60,286 nucleotides of DNA from Acrocarpospora macrocephala. GTDB taxonomy: Bacteria; Actinomycetota; Actinomycetes; Streptosporangiales; Streptosporangiaceae. The notes below the pieces were generated by a model that saw nothing but the letters and a program-made list of their open reading frames with translations, ran no database searches and was not told the DNA's origin. This document shows, one piece after another, positions 34,411 to 42,397 of the stretch (positions within the stretch are counted from its first letter, which is position 1; every line of letters starts with the position of its first letter). A program made the translations under genes and the position numbers. The stretch is from contig NZ_BLAE01000072.1 in NCBI RefSeq assembly GCF_009687865.1, positions 1 through 60,286 of the forward strand, read 5' to 3'.

Positions 34411-34424
34411 CTGCAACCGGTTGC
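34411..34424. promoter_or_regulatory. LacI-family operator, pectin operon side
   Basis: TGCAACCGGTTGCA is a perfect 14-bp palindrome with the central CG typical of LacI/CcpA-like operators. It sits 34 bp from the permease start. Confidence 0.85.
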
Positions 34425-34486
34425 ATGAAACATGGCATTCACCCCCAGGAAACGTCAAGAGGTAGATTTGCTCCGCTTGACATTGA

Positions 34487-34500
34487 TGCAACCGCTTGCA
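34487..34500. promoter_or_regulatory. LacI-family operator, regulator side
   Basis: TGCAACCGCTTGCA differs from the first operator by one base and lies 35 bp before the lacI-type start, 76 bp from the other copy centre to centre. It allows autoregulation and possibly looping. Confidence 0.85.
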
Positions 34501-34534
34501 GTAATCTGCGCTCAATGCGGTGGAAAGGGGTTCT

Positions 34535-35512
34535 GTGGCAGCGACGATCCGTGACGTGGCTCGGGCGTCCGGGGTGCACGTCTCGACCGTCTCCCGGACG
34601 TTCTCGGCGCCGCACCTGGTCAATCCGGAGACCCGGAACCGGGTGCTGGCGATCGCGGAGGATCTCGGCTACCGCCCCAACCGGGCGGCCCGGGCGCTGA
34701 CCACGGGGCGGACCCACAACCTGGGGCTGATCGTGGCCGACATCTCCAACCCCTTCTTCCCGCCGCTGATCAAGGCCGCCCAGGCGCACGCCCGGCTCCG
34801 CGACTACCACGTCTTCGTCGCCGACACCGACGAGGATCCGCAGGTCGAGGAGGAGCTCATCCAGACCCTGACCAAGCAGGTGGACGGGGTGCTGCTGTGC
34901 AGCCCGCGCCTGTCCAACCGGGCCATCGAGAAGCTCGGCGAGGACGTGCCGTTCGTCGTGGTCAACCGGCGGCTGAAGGGCATGTCCACGGTGCTGATGG
35001 ACGTCGGGAACGGCGCGCGGCTGGCGATCGAGCACCTGATGACGCTCGGGCACCGCAGGATCGCGCTGCTGGCCGGTCCGGCCGGATCCTGGACGAGCAG
35101 GGAGATGTCGGACGCGGCCCGCGCCATGGACGGCATCGAGCTGTCCATCCTCGGGCCCAACTCGCCGACCGAGCACGGCGGCCTCGCCGCGGCCGACGCG
35201 GTGCTGGCCGCGGATGTGACCGCGGTGCTCGCCTACAACGACCTGATGGCGATCGGCCTGGTCGAGGGACTGGACGAGCGCGGCGTCGAGGTGCCGGGGC
35301 GGATCAGCGTGGTCGGCGTGGACGACATCGTGCCGGGCCGCCTGACCCGGCCCAAACTGACCACTGTGGCCATGCCGACCGAGGCCGCCGGCCGGACCGC
35401 CGTGGACCTGCTGCTCCAGCTCGTCGGCGCGGGCGAGACGGCCACCCCCGCGCTCGCCACCCTGGCCACCCATCTGATCATCCGCGATTCGACGGGACCG
35501 GTGCCTCCATGA
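34535..35512 (+). CDS. LacI family regulator of the pectin operon
   Basis: The 325-residue protein has an N-terminal LacI headpiece (TIRDVARASGVHVSTVSRTF, hinge at about 45-60) and a periplasmic-binding-protein-like ligand domain (NLGLIVADISNPFFPPLI, VVGVDDIVPGRLT). GTG 34535 is preceded by GGAAAGGGG and begins at the usual place for the family; GTG 34520 is the alternative. It should repress both divergent units through the two TGCAACCGsTTGCA sites and be released by a sugar inducer. Its stop overlaps the mutarotase start (ATGA). Confidence 0.92.
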   Translation: MAATIRDVARASGVHVSTVSRTFSAPHLVNPETRNRVLAIAEDLGYRPNRAARALTTGRTHNLGLIVADISNPFFPPLIKAAQAHARLRDYHVFVADTDEDPQVEEELIQTLTKQVDGVLLCSPRLSNRAIEKLGEDVPFVVVNRRLKGMSTVLMDVGNGARLAIEHLMTLGHRRIALLAGPAGSWTSREMSDAARAMDGIELSILGPNSPTEHGGLAAADAVLAADVTAVLAYNDLMAIGLVEGLDERGVEVPGRISVVGVDDIVPGRLTRPKLTTVAMPTEAAGRTAVDLLLQLVGAGETATPALATLATHLIIRDSTGPVPP

Positions 35513-36465
35513 GATCCGAACATTTCGGCGTCACGCCCGAGGGGGAGAGCGTCGAGCGGTACACGCTCACGTCGGGCGAGCTCACCGCGCGCGTGCTCAC
35601 CTACGGTTGCGTGATCCAGTCGCTGGAGGTGGCCGGGCGCAATGTCGTGCTCGGCTGCGAAACCCTGGCCGACTATCGCGTTCGGAGCCGGTATTTCGGT
35701 GCGGTCGTCGGCCGGTACGGCAACCGCCTCGCGAACGGCCGGTTCGAGCTGGACGGGAAACCGTATGAACTCGCCCAGAACAACGGGACCGCGCACTTAC
35801 ACGGCGGTCTGAAGGGGTTCGACAAGCGGGTCTGGATCGCCGATCCGGACGGGGACTCCCTGCTACGGCTCAGCTATGTCAGCGCGGACGGCGAGGAGGG
35901 CTACCCGGGCACGCTTCGCGTCTCGGTCACCTACACGCTGGGCGAAGGCGGCCTGCGCATCTCCTACTCGGCGTTCACCGACGCCCCGACCGTGCTCAAC
36001 CTGACCAATCACTCGTATTTCAACCTGGCGGGCTCGGGTGACGTGCTCGATCACGTGGTCATGATCGACGCTGACCGGTACACGCCGGTGGACGAGCACA
36101 AGATCCCCACCGGCATCGCCCCGGTCGAGGGGACGCCGTTCGACTTCCGGGTTCCTCGGCGGGTGGGGGAGCGGATCCAGGGGGCGTACGACCACAACTA
36201 CGTCCTCAACCCGGGGGACGGGGTGAAGATCCGGGTCGAGCACGAGGATCTCGCGCTTGAGGTGGCCACCACGCAGCCGGGGGTCCAGTTCTACGCCGGG
36301 GGCATGCTCAGCCCCCAGATCACCCCGTACGGCCCGCATGCCGGGCTGTGCCTGGAGACCCAGCACTTCCCCGACTCGCCGAACCAGCCCGGCTTCCCGT
36401 CCACCGTGCTCCGGCCCGGCGAGGAGTTCACCGCGCGAACGGACTGCCGCTTCCGCTCCGGGTAA
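35509..36465 (+). CDS. Galactose mutarotase-like aldose 1-epimerase
   Basis: The enzyme interconverts alpha and beta anomers of aldoses. The 318-residue protein shows GRYGNRLANGRFELDG, the histidine segment NNGTAHLHGGLKGFDKRVW, LTNHSYFNLAG with the second catalytic histidine, and DHNYVLN; the catalytic glutamate is near LCLETQHFPDSPNQPGFPS. It is coupled to the LacI-type gene and probably prepares uronates or galactose for the pathway. Confidence 0.93.
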   Translation: MRSEHFGVTPEGESVERYTLTSGELTARVLTYGCVIQSLEVAGRNVVLGCETLADYRVRSRYFGAVVGRYGNRLANGRFELDGKPYELAQNNGTAHLHGGLKGFDKRVWIADPDGDSLLRLSYVSADGEEGYPGTLRVSVTYTLGEGGLRISYSAFTDAPTVLNLTNHSYFNLAGSGDVLDHVVMIDADRYTPVDEHKIPTGIAPVEGTPFDFRVPRRVGERIQGAYDHNYVLNPGDGVKIRVEHEDLALEVATTQPGVQFYAGGMLSPQITPYGPHAGLCLETQHFPDSPNQPGFPSTVLRPGEEFTARTDCRFRSG

Positions 36466-36525
36466 GCCGGACGCCGGGAGCGAAGTGACCCTTCGAGAAT
36501 TGTCGGTGGCGTCGGGCATGCTGGT

Positions 36526-38763
36526 GTGGTGACCGTGACCAGGGAGAACACAGGGGCAGCCGATGAGGGGGTTGTCCTGGTTCCTCCCGCCGATACGACA
36601 AGTGTGGCGGAGGGTGCCGCGGGCGGGCGGCGCTTCCGCGGGAGGAACAAGCGGCCGGCTTGGCGGAGGCTTAAGGACGCGCCGGTCGTGGTGATCCGGC
36701 TGCCGATGGATATGTCGGACCCGGCCGCGCGAGTGCGGATGGAGAAACTCTTCTCCGCGGCGTGGTCGCTGAAGCGGGCGCTGCAGCGGGACGCCTCCGA
36801 TCGGGTGGCCGCCTACTGGGCCGGGGTCCATCGCCGCAGGGACGACGCGAAAGCCTGGCGAGTCGGGCTGGGCCTGTCGCGGGACGGGCTGGAGCACGCT
36901 GCCTACGCCCATCTGGAGAACTCCGGCCATCTGCGGCACCATCTGTCGAAGGCCCTGGCGATGCATCTGGCCGATGAGGTGTGGACGGGGGTGGACCGGC
37001 ACCTGTTCCCCGATGCCACCGGGAGACGGGCCGGGAGGCCGAAGATCGGGTCGTGGTGGGCGTTCACCCGGATCCCGGGCCGTGCGCGCTCGCATACCCA
37101 GGAGCGCAAGTGGGAGACCTTCCGCCTGGCCGGGACGCTGCAGGGGCATCTGGACGCCTATGCCGCTCCCGGCATCCCGGGCGCCCGCGGTGCGTCCTGG
37201 CGGGGCAGGCAGCGGACGGCGGCGTCGGTCACGGTCGCCGATGCGCTCGCGATGCCCGCAGGCACCTCGGTCCTGGCCCAGCCCCGCCACCTGTCGGCAC
37301 CCGCGATGCTGTCCGGGACGGTAGAGACCGGGAAGCACGCGGCCTCGGGCAGGCGAGTGATGCGGGCCGCCTCGTGGTGGGACCACGCCGGGCCGCTGAC
37401 AGTGGTGTACACCAGCGCGCACGCCGATGATCTGGCCATCCCGGTCCGGCTGCCGCCGGGGGCGGGCCGCTGGGGCCGGGTCGTCTACTTCCTGGACCGG
37501 CCGCACCTGTGGCACAAGATCGATATGGTGCGGCGGCGGAAGGCGTCCGCGCCGGGCGGCTGGACGTATGAGGCGCATTTGATGATCCTGGACCGCGGGT
37601 ACGCCTCGGCGGCCTCCCGGCATCGCCGCGAGCGGGCCGCCGCGTTGGAGCGGCGCGCGGGAATCGACGGCAACGTGTCCAACCTGTCGGTGTTCTCCGC
37701 CCCCGCTGCCCTCGGCGGGTCGCGGACCGCCTGCCCTTCTCCCTCGGGCACGGACGGCAGCACCGCCGGTGGGGTTGGTGTAGTCGGTGTCGGTGGGGTC
37801 GCGGCCACCCTGGTCACCTTGACTATGGCCGAGCAGGCCCGGCTGGAACGCGAACGCCGTAAAGCGAAAGGCCGGGCACGGGCACTGGAACGGTCCCGCC
37901 GCGCCGCCAACCGTGACCGGTATCGCCCCTCCACACGGCAGGAGACCCGGGCCCAACGCCGCGCCAGCAAGGGGCTGCTCGAACGACAGGTCGCCCTGCC
38001 GAAAGGCCCGCGCGTGGCCAACAAGCGCGGAGCGCCGAGCAACGCCTACCGCACCGACACCCTCACCACCACTTATCGCAGGATCCGGACCAGACACGCG
38101 CAGGCGTCGCGGAGTTTCGCCGAGGCCCGGCAGAACCGGGCCCGCCAGGTCGCCGCACGGATCGTCGCTGTGCACGGCGCGAACCTGGTAATCGAGGACT
38201 GCGACATCCGGACCTGGACGCGGCTATGGGGACGGGGCGTGGCCCGGTTCACTCCCGGCATGCTCATCGCCGCCCTGAAACACGAGGCCGCCGCCTGCGG
38301 TGGACGGCTGCTGCGCGCCTCCACCACCCAAACCGCGCTGTCGCAGCACTGCCTGTGCGGCGCTCGGGTCGCCAAATCCCTCGCTCAGCGCGAGCATCGC
38401 TGCCCCGCGTGCGGGCTGACCGCACCACGGGACCTGGTCTCGGCCGCGCTGGCCTCCTGCATCACCCTGACCGACCCCGACGACCCGGGCACGGCCCGCG
38501 TCGACTACACCCGGGCCGCCCATCTCTTCGACACCTACAGCATTCAAGGGCTGCAAGAAGTCCTGTCTGAGTCAACCGCAGCGAGTCCCTCTCCCGCCTG
38601 CCGGGTGGGCCGGGATCACGCGGCAGCCACCCCGGTGGCCTCTGCTCAGCGAAGTGCCGGAACGTGCGGTGCACCGACCCCGGATGAGACCCCCACACGG
38701 GGGACCACGCCGGACAGGTGCAGTCGCAACCCGGACTATCCCGACTTCAGGGATAGCTCTTAG
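36526..38763 (+). CDS. tnpB: Large TnpB-family RuvC nuclease
   Basis: The 745-residue protein is nearly twice the usual TnpB length. RuvC-I is AGIDGNVSNLSVF with Asp381, RuvC-II is NLVIEDCDIRTW with Glu557, and RuvC-III is PRDLVSAALAS with Asp636. A CxC...CxxC zinc ribbon lies between the last two (CLCG at 609-612 and CPACG at 626-630). The Arg/Lys-rich 436-545 region is probably the bridge and RNA-binding part. All RuvC acidic residues are intact. The last 65 residues (after LQEVLSESTAAS) are low-complexity and fold as RNA, so they probably reflect the overlapping guide RNA. A GTG start is used; the exact N-terminus is uncertain. Confidence 0.85.
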   Translation: MVTVTRENTGAADEGVVLVPPADTTSVAEGAAGGRRFRGRNKRPAWRRLKDAPVVVIRLPMDMSDPAARVRMEKLFSAAWSLKRALQRDASDRVAAYWAGVHRRRDDAKAWRVGLGLSRDGLEHAAYAHLENSGHLRHHLSKALAMHLADEVWTGVDRHLFPDATGRRAGRPKIGSWWAFTRIPGRARSHTQERKWETFRLAGTLQGHLDAYAAPGIPGARGASWRGRQRTAASVTVADALAMPAGTSVLAQPRHLSAPAMLSGTVETGKHAASGRRVMRAASWWDHAGPLTVVYTSAHADDLAIPVRLPPGAGRWGRVVYFLDRPHLWHKIDMVRRRKASAPGGWTYEAHLMILDRGYASAASRHRRERAAALERRAGIDGNVSNLSVFSAPAALGGSRTACPSPSGTDGSTAGGVGVVGVGGVAATLVTLTMAEQARLERERRKAKGRARALERSRRAANRDRYRPSTRQETRAQRRASKGLLERQVALPKGPRVANKRGAPSNAYRTDTLTTTYRRIRTRHAQASRSFAEARQNRARQVAARIVAVHGANLVIEDCDIRTWTRLWGRGVARFTPGMLIAALKHEAAACGGRLLRASTTQTALSQHCLCGARVAKSLAQREHRCPACGLTAPRDLVSAALASCITLTDPDDPGTARVDYTRAAHLFDTYSIQGLQEVLSESTAASPSPACRVGRDHAAATPVASAQRSAGTCGAPTPDETPTRGTTPDRCSRNPDYPDFRDSS
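38565..38763 (+). ncRNA. Candidate reRNA/omega RNA scaffold at the tnpB 3' end
   Basis: The tnpB 3' end contains CCGGGTGG/CCACCCCGG (38601-38608 with 38627-38635, one bulge) and the terminal hairpin CTATCCC-GACTTCA-GGGATAG (38736-38756). TnpB guide RNAs are known to overlap the tnpB 3' end and take their guide from flanking DNA just past the right end. Here that flank is the start region of the IclR gene. Confidence 0.55.
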
Positions 38764-38775
38764 TAGGCTCGGGGC

Positions 38776-39540
38776 GTGGTGAGGGAAGGCAGTTCTATCG
38801 ACAAGGCGCTCGCGGTTCTTGAGGCGATCGCCGAACATCACCGGATCACCGATATCGCGGCGGCCACCGGGGTGTCCAAGTCGACCGTGCACCGCATTCT
38901 GCAATCGCTCGTGGAGTGGGGTTTCGCCCGTACTGACGGGAACGGGGGATACGAGCCAGGCCCGCGCATCCTCACGCTCGCCGGGCGCGTGATGAGCCGG
39001 TTCGACCCGGCTCGGCAGGCGGCTGGGGCACTCCGGGCATTACATGAGAGAACTGGATTCACCACCCATTTCGCCATCCGTAGCGGGGACGAAGCGGTCT
39101 ATGTGGAGAAGCTGGAAGGGCGGCGGCCATACCAGATGCCGTCCCGCGTCGGGATGAGCCTGCGGCTCTACTGCACCGCGATCGGCAAGGCCGTGCTGGC
39201 CCAGCTCGACGACGACGAGGTCCGCGCCATCTGCGCCCGCACCGAGCTGGTACGGCTCACGCCCAACACCATCACCGGCGAAGAAGAACTACTCGCGCAT
39301 CTCAGCCGGGTACGGGCGCTCGGTTACGCGGTCGACGACGAGGAGAACGTCCCCGGCATCCGCTGCGTCGGCGCGGCCGTCTTCGACCACACCGGCCAGG
39401 TTCTCGGCGGCATTTCGATCTCCACTCTCGCCATGGACCTGGAACGCGAAGCTCTCCGCGACCTGGCCCCGGAAATCGTCTCGGCGGCCCGCGAGGTCTC
39501 CCTCGCCCTCGGCGCGCCCACGACGCTCACTCTTCGCTGA
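38776..39540 (+). CDS. IclR family regulator, candidate pectin/KDG repressor
   Basis: The 254-residue protein has an N-terminal winged helix (SIDKALAVLEAIAEHHRITD, TGVSKSTVHRILQSL) and a C-terminal IclR effector domain (AVYVEKLEGRRPYQMPSRVG, LYCTAIGKAVLAQL, GISISTLAMD). The GTG start lies only 13 bp past the tnpB stop, so its native promoter may have been displaced and it may now depend on the element. The 17-bp motif before the kinase and PL3 genes downstream fits an IclR operator, making this the likely regulator. Confidence 0.9.
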   Translation: MVREGSSIDKALAVLEAIAEHHRITDIAAATGVSKSTVHRILQSLVEWGFARTDGNGGYEPGPRILTLAGRVMSRFDPARQAAGALRALHERTGFTTHFAIRSGDEAVYVEKLEGRRPYQMPSRVGMSLRLYCTAIGKAVLAQLDDDEVRAICARTELVRLTPNTITGEEELLAHLSRVRALGYAVDDEENVPGIRCVGAAVFDHTGQVLGGISISTLAMDLEREALRDLAPEIVSAAREVSLALGAPTTLTLR

Positions 39541-39652
39541 GCTTCCGCGTTGCTCACCGTTATCCGGCGCCGTTTACACAGGTGACGCTTCTCGCCGCAT
39601 CCGGTGCCAAGAGGGGACCGTCACGTTCCTGCCAAGAGGGATGGTCTCGCCA

Positions 39653-40582
39653 CTAAGCTCCGCTGACCGTTTCTGCAAGCAGGCTTTCGATTTCTAGGGT
39701 GTCCGCGACTCTTCCGGTGCCGCCTTGGCCTGCGAGGGAGATTGAGGCGGCAGCTGTTCCGGCTCGGACTGCGTCGAGTAAGGGAGCGCCGCGGGATAGC
39801 CAGGCGGCGAGGGCGCCGGTGAAGTTGTCGCCTGCGCCGGTCTGGTCGACGATCATGGGGGCGGGGACGGCGGGGACCACGTCTGTGAAGTGGGCGGTGT
39901 CGAGGAGGACGCCGCGCGCGCCCAGGGTGACCGCGACGGCGGGGGCGCCGAGTTGGCGGACGCGGTGGGCGGTTTCCGCAGGGTCGGTGGTGCCCAGGAG
40001 GGGGAGGCTGTCGCCGGGGGCGGAGATCTTCAGGAGTGCGGTGTGGGGGGCGACGGCTGCCAGGGTGGCTGTCGCGGCCTCCGGTCCGGTCAGGCGGTGG
40101 CGGTAGTTGGGGTCGTACACGACCATGCCGGTGGCTGCGCGGGCCGCGGTTCGCACTGCGGCGTCGCAGCTGTCGGAAAGAGCGGCGGTGATGCCGCTGA
40201 GAACCAGGACGCGGGCGTAGGCGACGGGGGAGCCGGTGAGGTCGGCGGTGGAGAGGCGGGAGGCGGCGCTGCCGTGGCGCATGTAGGCGAAGGCGCGGGT
40301 TCCGCTCGGGTCCGCGCCGACCGCGTACGCGCCGGTGGAGCCGGGTCCGGAGACCATCCAGCGGGTGTCGATGCCGCGTGACCCGGCGAACCTGATCAGC
40401 CGCTCCCCGAACTCGTCCTCGCCGAGCAGGGTGACCAGCGCGGTCCGCGCCCCAGCGGAGGCCGCCGCCACCGCTACGTTGAGCGCGTCGCCGGAGAACG
40501 ACAGCCGGAAGGTCTCGGCCTCGGTCAGTGCCCGGTCCGCCGAGAACTCGACCAGCGGTTCGCCCATCACGACGACGTCCAT
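39653..40582 (-). CDS. PfkB family sugar kinase, probable 2-dehydro-3-deoxygluconokinase (KdgK)
   Basis: A ribokinase-fold kinase of about 309 residues begins VVVMGEPLVEFSAD and has FSGDALNVAVAAASAG, VVYDPNYRHRL and the anion-hole/catalytic motif DQTGAGDNFTGAL. FSGDALNVAV and DPNYR are typical of KDG kinases, and the pectin context supports phosphorylation of 2-keto-3-deoxygluconate. ATG 40582 is chosen over 40597 because the operator motif covers 40591-40607. The upstream start remains possible. It converges on the IclR gene. Confidence 0.82.
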   Translation of the reverse strand: MDVVVMGEPLVEFSADRALTEAETFRLSFSGDALNVAVAAASAGARTALVTLLGEDEFGERLIRFAGSRGIDTRWMVSGPGSTGAYAVGADPSGTRAFAYMRHGSAASRLSTADLTGSPVAYARVLVLSGITAALSDSCDAAVRTAARAATGMVVYDPNYRHRLTGPEAATATLAAVAPHTALLKISAPGDSLPLLGTTDPAETAHRVRQLGAPAVAVTLGARGVLLDTAHFTDVVPAVPAPMIVDQTGAGDNFTGALAAWLSRGAPLLDAVRAGTAAASISLAGQGGTGRVADTLEIESLLAETVSGA

Positions 40583-40590
40583 GTCCACCT

Positions 40591-40607
40591 GTTTCATGTA
40601 GCGGAAT
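40591..40607 (-). promoter_or_regulatory. IclR-type operator A (kinase promoter)
   Basis: Read on the minus strand the site is ATTCCGCTACATGAAAC. It matches sites B and C across the CGCTACAT core and overlaps the 5' end of the kinase gene. Confidence 0.7.
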
Positions 40608-40783
40608 GTAATGTTATGTCACGCAACGCCTAGGGCGATTCTATGTCGAATATCCCTGTCGAGCTTCTGTCCCGCCCGGCGCTAGATTCCCCCTGCTCTA
40701 ACACGAAAGACCACCAAGCCGCGAAAATCCCGCCGAAGCGGAAGTCCTTCTCACTTTGAGTATATTTTATTGAACGGAACAGC

Positions 40784-40800
40784 ATGTCGCTACATAGAAC
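40784..40800 (+). promoter_or_regulatory. IclR-type operator B
   Basis: ATGTCGCTACATAGAAC is the weakest of the three copies. It lies 14 bp after an AT-rich TATATTTTATTGA stretch that could be a -10 region in this otherwise GC-rich DNA. Confidence 0.65.
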
Positions 40801-40869
40801 AAGCCAAGTTGAAACTTTCAGGGAGGGCGTGCTGTTCGCGCATTTCGGCGAGATCTCTGGGCCCGCACT

Positions 40870-40886
40870 GTTCCGCTACATGGAAC
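40870..40886 (+). promoter_or_regulatory. IclR-type operator C (PL3 lyase promoter)
   Basis: GTTCCGCTACATGGAAC is a perfect GTTCC-N7-GGAAC inverted repeat, the usual form of IclR-family sites. It lies 86 bp downstream of site B and 138 bp before the PL3 start. The 40608-41023 gap otherwise holds only leader sequence; no gene is supported. Confidence 0.78.
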
Positions 40887-41023
40887 GTCCTGCTTATGTT
40901 GTGCGTACCGACTAAAGGAAGGGAGGTCATCGCACTTCCACAACGCCCTTCTCGTATGTCCCGGCCACCTGACCTGTCCGGGGCGTTGCTTTTGAAGATC
41001 AACTCTCCGAAGGGAAACTGATC

Positions 41024-42289
41024 GTGTTACGACGAAGTCTCACCCTCGCGCTCGGCCTGGTGCTGGCGGCGGCCGTCGCCGTCGTGGCCCAGGGCACGGC
41101 CTCGGCCGCGCCGGCGCCGGGCACGTACACGCTGGTCAACGGCAACAGCGGCCAGTGCCTTGACGTCCTCAACTTCAGCACGGCCGACAACGCGTCGGTG
41201 ATCCAGTTCACCTGCACCGGCGGCACCAACCAGCGGTTCACCCTGGCGGCGCAGGGGAGCGGCTTCCGCCTCGCCGCGGCGCACAGCGGCAAGTGCCTCG
41301 GCGTCGTCGACGCCAGCACGTCGGCGGGCAAGGCCGTGCAGCAGCAGACCTGTAACGGCGCGACGTCGCAGACGTGGACGCTCACCCAGGTCGGCTCGCT
41401 CTACCGGGTGATCAACGTCAACAGCGCCAAGTGCCTGAACATCAAGGACAGCTCGACCGCAACCGGCGCGATCGCGCAGCAGAACTCGTGCGACTCGGTG
41501 ACGAGCAAGCACTGGAACTTCGCTCCCGCGGGCTCCACCCCGACCGTCACCCCCACCCCGACACCCACGCCCTCGGTCACCCCGACCACGAACCCGCCTC
41601 TGCCGGGCTGGCCCAGCGCGAACGGGCAGCAGGCGGTGCCGACGACGATCAGCGTCAGCGGCACCCTGGACGGCGGGATGAGGCGTTACTACGGCACCGG
41701 TGACCTGGGCAGCGGCAGCCAGGACGAGGACCAGGGCCCGATCTTCCAGCTGGCCAACGGCGCCACGCTGCGCAACGTCATCCTGGGCGCCCCGGCCGCC
41801 GACGGCATCCACTGCATGGGCACCTGCACGCTGCAGAACGTCTGGTGGGAGGACGTCGGCGAGGACGCCGCCACCTTCCGGGGCAGCTCCGCGTCCCAGA
41901 CCATGACCATCGACGGCGGCGGCGCGCGGCTGGCGTCCGACAAGGTCTTCCAGCACAACGGCCCCGGCACGATGTACATCAGGAACTTCCAGTTCCAGAA
42001 CATCGGCAAGGTCTACCGCTCGTGCGGCAACTGCTCCACCCAGCACCAGCGGAATGTCGTGATCTCGAACATCACCGTCACCAGGCCCGCGGCGGCGATC
42101 GCCGGGATCAACACCAACTATGGCGACACCGCCCGCATCTCCGGCGTCACCATCGTCAACGACCCGAGCAGGGCGGTCGTGGTCTGCGAGAAGTACCGGG
42201 GCACCACCTCCGGTGAGCCCACCAAGATCGGCAGCGGTGCCGATGGCGTGAACTGCATCTACAACGCCTCCGACATCACCTACCGGTGA
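41024..42289 (+). CDS. Secreted CBM13-PL3 pectate lyase
   Basis: The 421-residue secreted enzyme starts with a signal peptide (LRRSLTLALGLVLAAAVAVV to TASA). A ricin-type beta-trefoil CBM13 with QCLDV, KCLGV and KCLNI repeats (about 33-168) is followed by a TPTPTPTPSVTPTT linker. The PL3 beta-helix domain runs from about 200 to the end (GATLRNVILGAPAADGIHCM, NVWWEDVGEDAATFRG, ARLASDKVFQHNGPGT, GINTNYGDTARI). It would bind plant cell-wall polysaccharide and cleave pectate. It is controlled from the region with operators B and C and ends at a strong terminator. Confidence 0.93.
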   Translation: MLRRSLTLALGLVLAAAVAVVAQGTASAAPAPGTYTLVNGNSGQCLDVLNFSTADNASVIQFTCTGGTNQRFTLAAQGSGFRLAAAHSGKCLGVVDASTSAGKAVQQQTCNGATSQTWTLTQVGSLYRVINVNSAKCLNIKDSSTATGAIAQQNSCDSVTSKHWNFAPAGSTPTVTPTPTPTPSVTPTTNPPLPGWPSANGQQAVPTTISVSGTLDGGMRRYYGTGDLGSGSQDEDQGPIFQLANGATLRNVILGAPAADGIHCMGTCTLQNVWWEDVGEDAATFRGSSASQTMTIDGGGARLASDKVFQHNGPGTMYIRNFQFQNIGKVYRSCGNCSTQHQRNVVISNITVTRPAAAIAGINTNYGDTARISGVTIVNDPSRAVVVCEKYRGTTSGEPTKIGSGADGVNCIYNASDITYR

Positions 42290-42294
42290 TGCCG

Positions 42295-42337
42295 GCTCCG
42301 GTCGCCCCGGCCCGCCGGGGCGACCGGAGCTCTTTCT
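42295..42337 (+). terminator. Strong intrinsic terminator after the PL3 gene
   Basis: A perfect 16-bp stem (42295-42310 with 42315-42330), a 4-nt loop CCCG and a TCTTTCT tail. It marks the right edge of the pectin locus before ftsK. Confidence 0.85.
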
Positions 42338-42397
42338 CGTCCGGCGGACGGCGTGCCGCCATGACTCCCGGAGGTTCCGCGTCGTACGTTGGTCATC

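Larger units (their letters stand above)
36466..38763 (+). mobile_element. TnpB-bearing IS200/IS605- or IS607-type element without TnpA
   Basis: The element is inserted between the mutarotase and IclR genes. The right end is marked by a CTATCCC/GGGATAG hairpin (38736-38756) overlapping the end of tnpB. The left end is inferred within 36466-36525. No serine or tyrosine transposase is present, so it is not self-mobile by itself. Confidence 0.55.

Noticed and set aside
36526-38763. Calling the large TnpB a Cas12 effector
   Set aside because: There is no CRISPR array or adaptation gene. The right-end hairpin and zinc ribbon layout fit a transposon-encoded TnpB.
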